Shown: piece after piece, positions 1 to 6,441 of the stretch
Layout: the number at the start of each line of letters is the position of its first letter
Position numbering within the stretch: position 1 is the first letter of the stretch
Assembly (NCBI GenBank): GCA_964515395.1
Contig: CAZERC010000052.1
Coordinates: 1-6,868 of the forward strand
Length of the DNA stretch: 6,868 nt
Reading direction: 5' to 3'
Origin: UBA1876 sp964515395
GTDB lineage: Bacteria; Synergistota; Synergistia; Synergistales; Thermovirgaceae
Notes under the pieces: model-generated
The model's input: the letters and a program-made list of their open reading frames with translations, nothing else
Databases searched by the model: none
What the model was told of the DNA's origin: nothing
Made by a program: the position numbers and the translations under genes

Positions 1-97
1 TCTGGATGGCACCCTCGTGGCATGCCTCGGCGCAGAGGCCGCATCCGTCGCACTTTTCTTCGTCGATTTTGATAACCTGCCGCGTAACAGTTCCCAT
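1..97 (-). CDS. 4Fe-4S ferredoxin-type protein, N-terminal part (runs off the left edge)
   Basis: The first 32 residues are visible, starting at the ATG at 95-97. They carry a complete C-x2-C-x2-C-x3-C cluster-binding motif (C16, C19, C22, C26; core CDGCGLCAEAC), which ligates a 4Fe-4S cluster in ferredoxin-like proteins. A GGAG ribosome binding site lies 8 bases upstream of the ATG. The gene starts 33 bases after the flavodiiron stop codon with no terminator between, so the two are probably co-transcribed. By family knowledge, a 4Fe-4S protein next to a flavodiiron protein may supply or handle electrons for it; that pairing is inference here. The opening (MGTVTRQVIKIDEEKC) resembles small two-cluster ferredoxin-like proteins of anaerobes, but the second cluster and the full length lie outside the window. 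It could also be the N-terminal cluster of a larger oxidoreductase. Confidence 0.8.
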   Translation of the reverse strand, partial: MGTVTRQVIKIDEEKCDGCGLCAEACHEGAIQ

Positions 98-130
98 AAG
101 TCACACTCCATACAATACAGATTCCTTTTT

Positions 131-1327
131 TCAGGCTAATTTCGTGATCAGTTCTTCGGCGATCTTTCGACCGTATTCACGGCAGCTGTCGAGATCTTCC
201 GCCGTTGGCTGCCATTTCGCGGCGACTCCGTCAGTGACCACGTTGAATCCGCAGGACTCCAGGTGTTTTTTGATCTTCGGGATCGACTCGCCGCTCCATC
301 CGTAGGAGCCGAAGGCTCCTGTGACCTTGTTGCGGAATTTGAGGCCCTTCAAGTCCTCGAGGATCGGCGCGATCGTCGGGAGAATGCCGTTGTTGATCGT
401 CGACGAACCAACCACCACGGCCCCGGCCCTGAAAATTTCCGTGATGACGTCGTTCCGGTCAGATGTCGGCATGTGGAAGACCCGGGAGGGCACGCCGCCT
501 TCCCCGAGCCCTTCGCTGACGGCATCGGCCATCTTGCGGGTGGCGTTCCACATGGTGTCGTAGAGGATCACGGCCTTCTTCGACGGTTTCTGGGCGGCCC
601 ACTCCTTGTAACGTTCGACGATCTGCATGGGGTTTTCGCGCCAGATGACGCCGTGGCTTGGCGCGATCATGTTGACGGGAACGCCCATGGCGACCACTTC
701 GTCGATCTTCTTCGACACCATCGGGCTATAGGGGGTGAGGATGTTGGCATAGTATTTGAGGGCTTCCTCGTACAACTCCTTCTGGTCGACCTGGTCGTTG
801 AAGCGGTAAGTGGTGGCGAAATGCTGTCCGAAAGCATCATTGGGAAAGAGGATGCCATCTTCCTTCAGGTAGGTGAACATGCTGTCCGGCCAGTGAAGCA
901 TCGGGGCTTCGATGAACACCAGATTCCGGGAACCGATGTTGATGGAATCGCCGGTTTTCACGACCTTGAAGTTCCAGTCCTTGTGGTAGTGTCCGGGGAA
1001 ACTGTCCATGCCCTTCGGCGAGACGATGACCGTGGCATTGGGGGCAAGCCGCATGATTTCCGGCAGGGCTCCCGAGTGATCCACCTCGGAGTGGTTTGCC
1101 ACGACGATGTCGATGTCGGCGGGGTCAACAAGCTCTTTGAGTCTTTCGACGAATTCATCGGTGAAAGGATCCCACACGGTGTCGATGAGAACCGTCTTCT
1201 CGTCCTTTATCAGGTAGGAATTATAGGTTGAACCGCGATGAGTGGAGAGCTCATGCCCGTGGAAATGATCCAGCGCCCAGTCCACGACTCCGACCCAGTA
1301 CACGTTTTTTGCCAGTTCCACAGCCAT
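131..1327 (-). CDS. Flavodiiron protein (FprA / rubredoxin:oxygen oxidoreductase family)
   Basis: This 398-residue cytoplasmic enzyme reduces O2 to water and/or NO to N2O and protects anaerobes. Residues 1 to about 248 form the metallo-beta-lactamase-like diiron domain. All iron ligands of the family are present: H79-x-E81-x-D83-H84 (NHSEVDHSG), H145 (MLHWPD), D164 (FPNDAF) and H225 (APSHG). Residues about 251-398 form the flavodoxin domain with the FMN phosphate loop YDTMWNAT (256-263) and the later GAFGSYGWSG segment. The length matches the basic two-domain class; there is no fused rubredoxin or flavin reductase domain, so electrons must come from a separate protein. The ATG start is supported by AAGGAGG 8 bases upstream. 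The gene has its own strong promoter and a dyad at 1349-1377, and the 4Fe-4S gene follows 33 bases downstream. Preference for O2 or NO cannot be read from the sequence. Confidence 0.96.
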   Translation of the reverse strand: MAVELAKNVYWVGVVDWALDHFHGHELSTHRGSTYNSYLIKDEKTVLIDTVWDPFTDEFVERLKELVDPADIDIVVANHSEVDHSGALPEIMRLAPNATVIVSPKGMDSFPGHYHKDWNFKVVKTGDSINIGSRNLVFIEAPMLHWPDSMFTYLKEDGILFPNDAFGQHFATTYRFNDQVDQKELYEEALKYYANILTPYSPMVSKKIDEVVAMGVPVNMIAPSHGVIWRENPMQIVERYKEWAAQKPSKKAVILYDTMWNATRKMADAVSEGLGEGGVPSRVFHMPTSDRNDVITEIFRAGAVVVGSSTINNGILPTIAPILEDLKGLKFRNKVTGAFGSYGWSGESIPKIKKHLESCGFNVVTDGVAAKWQPTAEDLDSCREYGRKIAEELITKLA

Positions 1328-1348
1328 GATTCAGGCCTCCTTGCTAAC

Positions 1349-1377
1349 GATATTCTGGTGCTATAATACCAAATATC
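1349..1377. promoter_or_regulatory. Imperfect dyad overlapping the flavodiiron promoter (candidate operator)
   Basis: On the plus strand GATATTCTGGT (1349-1359) is followed, after 8 bases, by ACCAAATATC (1368-1377). The arms are complementary except for one extra base. The spacer holds most of the -10 hexamer and the right part falls near the expected transcription start, the usual position for a repressor site. It does not match the PerR/Fur, Rex or FNR/CRP consensus that I know. It could alternatively be chance A+T-rich symmetry. Confidence 0.45.
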
Positions 1378-1390
1378 TCTTTAGAGTCAA
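1363..1390 (-). promoter_or_regulatory. Sigma-70-type promoter of the flavodiiron gene
   Basis: Reading the minus strand, TTGACT (1385-1390, 5 of 6 consensus) and TATTAT (1363-1368, 5 of 6) are separated by 16 bases. The predicted start of transcription is near 1355-1357, giving a leader of about 30 bases that includes the AAGGAGG site. It is placed just downstream of the terminator of the preceding gene, so the flavodiiron gene begins a new transcription unit. Confidence 0.75.
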
Positions 1391-1410
1391 CCCTTTTGCC
1401 GCGACGGTTC

Positions 1411-1451
1411 AAAAAACGCCATATGCGCCATCCCCGGGCGCATATGGCGTT
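1411..1451 (-). terminator. Rho-independent terminator after the unknown 420-residue gene
   Basis: A perfect 15-bp stem (arms 1437-1451 and 1415-1429, core AACGCCATATGCGCC) encloses a 7-base loop. It runs into six T residues on the minus strand (1411-1416). The last two bases of the 5' arm are part of the TAA stop codon at 1450-1452. There is no T tract on the plus-strand side, so it acts on minus-strand transcripts only. It separates the trpB-side unit from the flavodiiron unit. Confidence 0.92.
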
Positions 1452-2712
1452 ACCTCGAGTGCAGCTTCTGGGCCGGAATGAAAGAGAGTCCTGCCCTCGT
1501 CAGCGCCTCGGCGGTTTTATTGACCGAATCATGTTTGGCGAGGTAGTTCTTTTCAAGAAGGTCCATTTCGCCGGATTCGAGGATCTCCTGTTTGTCACGG
1601 AAATAATCCAGGATATCCGAAGGATGTTCCAGGGTTTTTTCAACATCGGGCTCACCGCCCTCGTGCTTGGCGGAGATGTTGGGGTAGCAGGCGGCTACCT
1701 TGAGCAGGTCATCCCGTCGGTTGTAGGGCTGGCGCACAATGCTTTTCCATGTTTCGGTGATGTGATGTTCGATCCGGACCTGGTCCTCGAGGCCAAGTTG
1801 TTGCCGGATTTCCGCACACTGGGCAAGGTTGTCTGCATCTATCGAATTAGAAAGGTTGAACCCGATCAGAGGTGTCGAGCCGTCTTCCCTGGCAAGCAGG
1901 CGCGCCATCATGAGGGTCCACAGGACGGTATAGGGATTGTCATTGCCCATGAATACCGAGATCTTGAATTTGATGTCCACGCCCATCCGATAAAGCACAT
2001 AGCCCAGGAAAACCGTTCCCGGGTTGGTATTGAGGACTTCCTGAATCCCGTAGTTGGTGTAGTAGTAAAGGAATTCGTCGACCCAGGCGAGGGCGTGTTC
2101 GTTGGGCTGGCCGATCCCTCCGAAATAGCCCGTAATCGTCTCGGGGCCGTTCAGGTGAATGTTGGAGCCGTCGGTTCCCTTTGTGTCGAGTGTTTCCACC
2201 CAGCTGGCCCCGAGGATCTGCATGGCAGCGGCTACCGCGAGGATGTCGCCCTTGTCGTGTTCCTGCTCTTTCATCTGCCGGACCCGGATATAGCGGCCGG
2301 GCATCATTTCGCCGTTGTCGATGGCCTTTCGGGCTTCAGCTACAATCCAGGGGAAATATTGGCAGGCACTGATCTCGAGGGTCACCGAATTGGATTCCCT
2401 GAAGGTCATCCCCGCAATATCCTGTCCGAGAACCTTTTTCCTGTAGTCGGAAATGGAAATGAATGCACCCTTGTCCCTGACCGAAGCGAGCCACTGGATG
2501 TCTTGCAGGTAGGGAGATTCCATGTTCCTGAGGCGCTCGACGATATTCGGAAGGGACCTGGCTTCCAGTGCCCTGGCATTGATTTCCCGAGGTGTGCCGT
2601 ACTTCGCGATGATCCGTTCAAGTTCATTGATTTCCCGACAGGCGGAGTCCTGAAGGTACCTGTTGACGGATTCCAGATTCTCTCCTCCGAGGGTCATCAC
2701 ATTCTTTTGCAT
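1450..2712 (-). CDS. Conserved-looking soluble protein of unknown function (420 aa)
   Basis: I do not recognise this protein. It is 420 residues with no signal peptide, no convincing membrane segment and no CxxC cluster motif. The N-terminal third (about 10-100) is charged and predicted helical. From about 110 to 370 there are alternating hydrophobic strands and helices that look like an alpha/beta barrel. Polar and glycine-rich turns that may line a site are LDTKGTDGSNIHLNG (175-189), GGIGQPNEHA (198-207), FMGNDNP (254-260), FNLSNSIDADN (285-295), RIEHHITE (313-320) and SAKHEGGEPD (347-356). The His and acidic residues at 315-317 and 350-354 could bind metal, but this is a guess. The ATG start has AAGGAGG 10 bases upstream. 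It lies 64 bases after the mscS-type gene with no terminator between and ends in a strong terminator, so it is likely the last gene of that transcript. Confidence 0.8.
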   Translation of the reverse strand: MQKNVMTLGGENLESVNRYLQDSACREINELERIIAKYGTPREINARALEARSLPNIVERLRNMESPYLQDIQWLASVRDKGAFISISDYRKKVLGQDIAGMTFRESNSVTLEISACQYFPWIVAEARKAIDNGEMMPGRYIRVRQMKEQEHDKGDILAVAAAMQILGASWVETLDTKGTDGSNIHLNGPETITGYFGGIGQPNEHALAWVDEFLYYYTNYGIQEVLNTNPGTVFLGYVLYRMGVDIKFKISVFMGNDNPYTVLWTLMMARLLAREDGSTPLIGFNLSNSIDADNLAQCAEIRQQLGLEDQVRIEHHITETWKSIVRQPYNRRDDLLKVAACYPNISAKHEGGEPDVEKTLEHPSDILDYFRDKQEILESGEMDLLEKNYLAKHDSVNKTAEALTRAGLSFIPAQKLHSR

Positions 2713-2776
2713 GATATTCTCTCCTCCTTCATTTTCTCGGATTTTCGAGTCATTTTTGCTGTTGCGCGTTTCGTAT

Positions 2777-3850
2777 TTACCCGGCGGGAGTACTCCCGTT
2801 CTGCTGTTTCTCTTCTTCCAGCCTGATTCTGGGAAGGCTGTCCGGGTAATTCGACCTCAGGTATTCAAGGAGTTTCTCGCGGATCTCGCATCGGAGCTCC
2901 CAGGCTCTTCCGGAGTCCTTTGCACTCATCAGGGCCCTGACTTCCATGGCCTTCTCCGAACAGTTCGTCACCTGGAGGGCCCAGGCCCTCCCGTCCCAGT
3001 GGGGCGAGGCTTCCAGAAATTGGTGAAGCTTATTCCTGAGTTCTTCAAGAGGGACGCCGTAGTCGAGATAGAGGTAGACAGTCCCCAAAAGGTCTGCGGA
3101 AACGCGGGTCCAGTTCTGGAAAGGTTTTTCCAGAAAGTATGTGGTCGGAAGGACAAGCCGGCGTGAGTCCCAGATTCTGACGACCACGTAGGTAAAGGTT
3201 ATTTCCTCGACGCGCCCCCACTCACCTTCGACGACGAGGACATCATCGAGCCTGATGGGCTGTGAAATGGCAAGCTGCACCCCCGCGAGCAAGGTCCCGA
3301 CGGTCCGCTGTGCGGCGAGACCGATGATGATCCCGGCAACACCAACGGAGGCAAGCATGCCCGTGCCGATGCGCCGGAACTGCTCGAAATTCAGAAGGAT
3401 CAGCGAAAAGGCAAGGATACCGATGGCAATGGATGCGAGACGCCCGAAAACCATCATCTGGGTGTACATTTTCCTTGCCCTCAGGTTGTCCTGAGAGCCG
3501 AGGTCATGGTGTCGGAGGAGCATGTCTTCCCCGGCACGGACGAGGCCGATGATGATCCAGGCGGTGGTGGCGATGAACAGTACGGTGAAAAGGTTCGATC
3601 CGAACCGCACGAACACTTCGGGCAATGTCACTTCAACAAGCTTGAACAGGATGCGCAAAAGAGCAAGAACCAGGAAAAACTGCAGGGGCGAGAAAAGGTG
3701 GCGCGTCAGAAGCCGTCTCGTTCCGCTCGGGAGGGACCGCAGTGCCCCGGGAAGGCCTTTCCCGATGCGTTTGCGGTAGACCAGGGCGACGAGCCCGGCG
3801 CCAAGGAGAAACACGAAGGCTGTGTAGAAAACTTTCCAGATGGTCTCCAT
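2777..3850 (-). CDS. MscS-family mechanosensitive ion channel
   Basis: This is a 357-residue inner-membrane channel of the small-conductance type, which opens under membrane tension to release solutes in hypo-osmotic shock. Hydrophobic segments lie at about 8-25, 51-74, 86-104 and 131-155. The pore-lining helix follows at about 162-195 (GMLASVGVAGIIIGLAAQ, then TVGTLLAGVQLAI), with the Gly/Ala packing pattern of MscS TM3. The beta domain comes next (QPIRLDDVLVVEGEWGRVEEI, then LPTTYFLEKPFQNWTR) and a charged C-terminal domain ends near 350. It has two more N-terminal helices than the three-helix E. coli MscS. The start is taken at the ATG at 3848-3850, with AAGGAGG 9 bases upstream; the TTG immediately before it (3851-3853) is a possible alternative one codon longer. 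It lies 83 bases downstream of the CDF gene and may share its transcript. Confidence 0.93.
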   Translation of the reverse strand: METIWKVFYTAFVFLLGAGLVALVYRKRIGKGLPGALRSLPSGTRRLLTRHLFSPLQFFLVLALLRILFKLVEVTLPEVFVRFGSNLFTVLFIATTAWIIIGLVRAGEDMLLRHHDLGSQDNLRARKMYTQMMVFGRLASIAIGILAFSLILLNFEQFRRIGTGMLASVGVAGIIIGLAAQRTVGTLLAGVQLAISQPIRLDDVLVVEGEWGRVEEITFTYVVVRIWDSRRLVLPTTYFLEKPFQNWTRVSADLLGTVYLYLDYGVPLEELRNKLHQFLEASPHWDGRAWALQVTNCSEKAMEVRALMSAKDSGRAWELRCEIREKLLEYLRSNYPDSLPRIRLEEEKQQNGSTPAG

Positions 3851-3933
3851 CAAATTACCCCTCCTTGTCGGGCGTTTCCCCTTCTACCGAGGTATACCAT
3901 CCTGATGGTAACACAAGAAACAGGTCCGCCCGC

Positions 3934-4977
3934 TCAGCCTTGCTGGTTTTTTTTGTCATGATGCGGGGGCCCCTCTTCTTCCCCGTTGTGGCCATCGTCG
4001 TATCCCGGTCCTGAACTTCCATCGGAGTTTGTCTGGGGCTCAGTGTGGACCGAGACAAAGGCATCTTCGCCGTGAAGGTCCCTGACGGCCTTTTCCACTG
4101 CCGTTGCGATTTCATGGCCTTCCCGTATCGACAGGGAGGCGTTGACGATGACATGGACATCCACGGCCACCGAGGTGCCGATCCGCCGTGTCCTGAGGTG
4201 GTGGGCGCTTATGACGCCGGGGACATCGCGGATTGCTGCAAGGAGTTTTGCTTCTGTTTCCACGGGAAGGGAGGCTTCTGAAAGATCACTGACGGAGCGC
4301 TTTACTACGGGAATGGCGATCCGAAGGATCCAAACCCCCACTGCAAGCGCTGCGACCGGATCAAGGATTCTTGCTTTTTCCCCGAAAATAACGGCTCCCG
4401 TTATTGCCAGGAAAGTGCCTGAAGAGGCCAGGGCGTCGGACCTGTGGTCCCATGCCTTGGCCAGGAGGGCATCGCTTTTGAGTTCTTTCGCGGCCTTTCG
4501 GGTGTAATGGTAGAGGACCTCCTTCCAGGAAACCGTCAAACCCGCCGCCGCGAGAGCGATCATTCCGGGTTCCGGGATGGTCTCTCCCCCGCAAAAGGTC
4601 ATGATGCGGCGTATGCCTCCCCAGAAGATGCCCACCGCGGCGAGGATGATGAAAATTCCGATTGCGAGAGAGGAAAGGGTTTCAAATTTCCCGTGACCGT
4701 AGTCATGGGTGGGGTCGACGGGTTTGCCTGTCATCCTGAAGGCTGCGATGGCGACGATATCAGTGACGAAATCGGAAAAGGAATTCACGGCGTCGGCGGT
4801 AACGGCGGCGCTGTTCCCGAGGATCCCTCCAGCAAGTTTCAAAATCATCAATCCCGCATTGGAAAAAAGTCCGACCCAGGAGACTTTCAGGGCCTTTTTA
4901 CTCCGATGGTCAGCGGCTGCGTTCAACGTTGCCGGTTCCTCCTGTCGGCGCCGCCCCGGCGAAAAGAGGCGGCGCAT
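3934..4977 (-). CDS. Cation diffusion facilitator (CDF) exporter, manganese-type metal site
   Basis: This is a six-helix inner-membrane metal/proton antiporter of about 347 residues (numbers below from this ATG). TM2 carries NSFSD (N65, D69), the cytoplasmic loop has the family motif DYGHGKFETL (92-101), and TM5 carries DHRSD (D177, D181). A ferredoxin-like cytoplasmic domain follows (about 235-315) with HH (259-260), VDVHV and VHTEP. The tail is acidic and His-rich (near 325-347). The four transport-site positions are N,D/D,D rather than the H/D,D/H,D of zinc CDFs. By family knowledge this composition is typical of manganese exporters such as MntE, so Mn2+ efflux is predicted, not shown. The start is uncertain: the ATG at 4975-4977 has GGAG 4 bases upstream, while a GTG at 4993-4995 (six residues longer) has no ribosome site. 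It follows trpB by 45 bases with no terminator. Confidence 0.92.
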   Translation of the reverse strand: MRRLFSPGRRRQEEPATLNAAADHRSKKALKVSWVGLFSNAGLMILKLAGGILGNSAAVTADAVNSFSDFVTDIVAIAAFRMTGKPVDPTHDYGHGKFETLSSLAIGIFIILAAVGIFWGGIRRIMTFCGGETIPEPGMIALAAAGLTVSWKEVLYHYTRKAAKELKSDALLAKAWDHRSDALASSGTFLAITGAVIFGEKARILDPVAALAVGVWILRIAIPVVKRSVSDLSEASLPVETEAKLLAAIRDVPGVISAHHLRTRRIGTSVAVDVHVIVNASLSIREGHEIATAVEKAVRDLHGEDAFVSVHTEPQTNSDGSSGPGYDDGHNGEEEGPPHHDKKNQQG

Positions 4978-5022
4978 TTTTCTCCATTGAAGCACAGCCG
5001 ACAGGATTATGCACGAGGTCTC

Positions 5023-6225
5023 CTATTTCTCTTGAATTCCCAAGAGTGGGAGTACCGTATCCAGGTCCTTGTCTCCCCGCCCCGAAAGGTTTACCAGGAC
5101 GGCCTCTTCAGCGGAAAGGGCGGGAAGCAGATCAAGTGCGTGCGCGACGGCATGTGAGCTTTCAAGGGCCGGGATGATCCCTTCCAGGCGGCACAGTTCG
5201 GCAAAGGCCCCGACGGTTTGGTCGTCCGTCACCGACACGTATTCCACCCGTCCGGATTCCTTGAGATGGGCGTGTTCCGGTCCGACCGCCTGGTAGTCCA
5301 GGCCCGCCGAAATGGAGTAAACTTCTGCCGGTTCCCCGGCTTCATCGGTCAGGACGTAGCTTCGGAAACCGTGGATAATGCCGGGTTTGCCGGCGACCAG
5401 CGTGGCGGCGTGTTCTCCCGTTTCAAGACCTTTTCCTGCGGGTTCCACCCCGATGATCTTGACGGAGGGATCCTCCAGGAAGCCCGAGAAGATCCCGATG
5501 GCATTGCTTCCGCCGCCGACGCAGGCGATGACGTAATCGGGAAGGGATCCTTCCCTTGAGAGAAATTGTTCGCGGGCTTCCGTGCCGATAACGCTCTGGA
5601 AATGCCTGACTATTGACGGATAGGGATGCGGTCCCACGGCCGATCCCATCAGATAGAAGACATCGGGCTGTTCCACGTAGGCCTTCAGGGCGGCGTCTAC
5701 GGCTTCCTTCAATGTTTTCTGGCCTTCCTCGACGGGCACCACTTCTGTGCCGAGGGCTTTCATGCGGGCCACGTTGGGGGCCTGGCGTTTCACGTCGACA
5801 GCACCCATGTAGACGGTGCACTTCATCCCCAACAGGGCCGCCGCAGTGGCCGAAGCCGTACCGTGCATGCCGGCCCCTGTTTCGGCGATGATTTCCGTCT
5901 TTCCCATACGTTTTGCCAGAAGCGCCTGTCCCAGTGCGTTGTTGATCTTGTGTGCGCCGGTGTGATTGAGGTCCTCCCGTTTGAGAAAAAGCCTTCCGCC
6001 GCCGTATTTTTTACTGATGTTCCGGCACTCGGTGATCGCCGAGGGTCGCCCCACGAATTCTTTCAGGAGTCTTTCGAACTCTTTTGCAAAAGACGGGTCA
6101 GAAAGGATTTCCTCATAGGCCCTTTCGAGTTCCTGCAGCCTGTGTTCAAGCTCGGGCGGAACGAAACTTCCTCCAAACTGTCCATAAAATCCCTTTTTCC
6201 TCTCTGCTTGCGCTCTTCTTTGCAT
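5023..6225 (-). CDS. trpB: Tryptophan synthase beta chain
   Basis: This 400-residue PLP enzyme joins L-serine and indole to make L-tryptophan, normally in an alpha2-beta2 complex with TrpA. Key residues are present: PLP lysine K93 in AHKINNA, catalytic E115 in AETGAGMHG, phosphate loop GGGSN (237-241), D310 in SAGLD, E355 in LESSHA and S381 in SGRGDKD. It is full length and of the canonical TrpB1 type (GFYGQFGGSFVPPEL near the N terminus). One oddity is methionine at 120, where the family usually has glutamine (GAGQH). Start: two ATGs two codons apart share one site; GGAGG sits 9 bases before the ATG at 6223-6225 but only 3 before the ATG at 6229-6231, so I prefer the former. The longer open frame reaching 6363 runs through terminator hairpins and is not coding. 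No trpA or other trp gene is adjacent. Expression is controlled by the Trp leader at 6269-6496. Confidence 0.97.
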   Translation of the reverse strand: MQRRAQAERKKGFYGQFGGSFVPPELEHRLQELERAYEEILSDPSFAKEFERLLKEFVGRPSAITECRNISKKYGGGRLFLKREDLNHTGAHKINNALGQALLAKRMGKTEIIAETGAGMHGTASATAAALLGMKCTVYMGAVDVKRQAPNVARMKALGTEVVPVEEGQKTLKEAVDAALKAYVEQPDVFYLMGSAVGPHPYPSIVRHFQSVIGTEAREQFLSREGSLPDYVIACVGGGSNAIGIFSGFLEDPSVKIIGVEPAGKGLETGEHAATLVAGKPGIIHGFRSYVLTDEAGEPAEVYSISAGLDYQAVGPEHAHLKESGRVEYVSVTDDQTVGAFAELCRLEGIIPALESSHAVAHALDLLPALSAEEAVLVNLSGRGDKDLDTVLPLLGIQEK

Positions 6226-6268
6226 CCTCATCTTCCTCCTCTTTTTCCCGCCATGAAAACGGTTTCTC

Positions 6269-6307
6269 AAAAAAATCAGGGGCGGATCCCCGAGGGAAAC
6301 GCCCCTG
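6269..6307 (-). terminator. Second terminator hairpin between the trp attenuator and trpB
   Basis: On the minus strand CAGGGGCG (6300-6307) pairs with CGCCCCTG (6277-6284) as a perfect 8-bp stem. An inner TCCC/GGGA stem extends it, and A then seven Ts follow (6269-6275). It has all parts of a Rho-independent terminator. It starts 8 bases after the T tract of the first terminator and ends about 44 bases before the trpB start. No open frame lies between the two hairpins that would need its own terminator, so it should act on the same leader transcript. Confidence 0.8.
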
Positions 6308-6315
6308 TCTGAAAC

Positions 6316-6351
6316 AAAAAAAGGGGCTGCGGAATTTTCTCCCGCAGCCCC
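6316..6351 (-). terminator. Trp attenuator terminator (3:4 hairpin)
   Basis: A perfect 10-bp G+C-rich stem, GGGGCTGCGG (6342-6351) with CCGCAGCCCC (6323-6332), has a 9-base loop and is followed by seven Ts (6316-6322) on the minus strand. It lies 30 bases after the stop codon of the Trp-rich leader peptide. Its 5' arm can pair instead with an upstream segment (6370-6376), as expected for an attenuator. Confidence 0.93.
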
Positions 6352-6381
6352 GTGTCGGCACACGAACCAGCTGCGGCGCCT

Positions 6382-6441
6382 TCAGCGCCACCACCAGAAA
6401 CGATTGACTCTGCTTTTGTTGCTTATTCTCATGTTGTCCAT
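6382..6441 (-). CDS. trpL: Trp leader peptide (19 residues, three consecutive Trp)
   Basis: The translation is MDNMRISNKSRVNRFWWWR followed by TGA. AAGGAG (6452-6457) lies 10 bases before the ATG at 6439-6441. Three TGG codons in a row occupy 6388-6396, two codons before the stop, exactly where segment 1 of the attenuator begins. The peptide has no enzymatic role; its translation senses charged tRNA-Trp. Position, ribosome site, Trp run, following terminator and trpB downstream all agree. An in-frame second ATG (6430-6432) is too far from the ribosome site to be the main start. Confidence 0.93.
   Translation of the reverse strand: MDNMRISNKSRVNRFWWWR

Noticed and set aside
263..1231. Plus-strand open frame of 322 codons opposite the flavodiiron gene
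   Set aside because: It lies entirely within a gene with all catalytic ligands intact, has no ribosome site or promoter, and has no recognisable domain.
1396..2826. Long plus-strand open frame of 476 codons opposite the unknown gene and part of the mscS-type gene
   Set aside because: It is antisense to two well-supported genes with good ribosome sites, overlaps the terminator, and its translation resembles no protein. It is a by-product of minus-strand codon bias.
3895..3910. Hairpin TACCAT-CAGG-ATGGTA between the CDF and mscS-type genes as a terminator
   Set aside because: The stem is only 6 bp and A+T-rich, and no T tract follows on either strand. At most it is a transcript hairpin upstream of the mscS ribosome site.
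3885..3925. Internal promoter for the mscS-type gene (TATACC with TTGTGT or TTTCTT)
   Set aside because: Spacing is 14 or 18 bases with poor matches in both hexamers; not better than chance.
4978..4995. GTG start for the CDF gene six codons upstream
   Set aside because: No ribosome binding site lies at suitable distance, while the ATG at 4975-4977 has GGAG. I keep it only as an alternative.
6226..6363. N-terminal extension of TrpB by 46 residues
   Set aside because: The extension translates two terminator hairpins with their T tracts. The strong GGAGG site and family length point to the ATG at 6223-6225 or 6229-6231.
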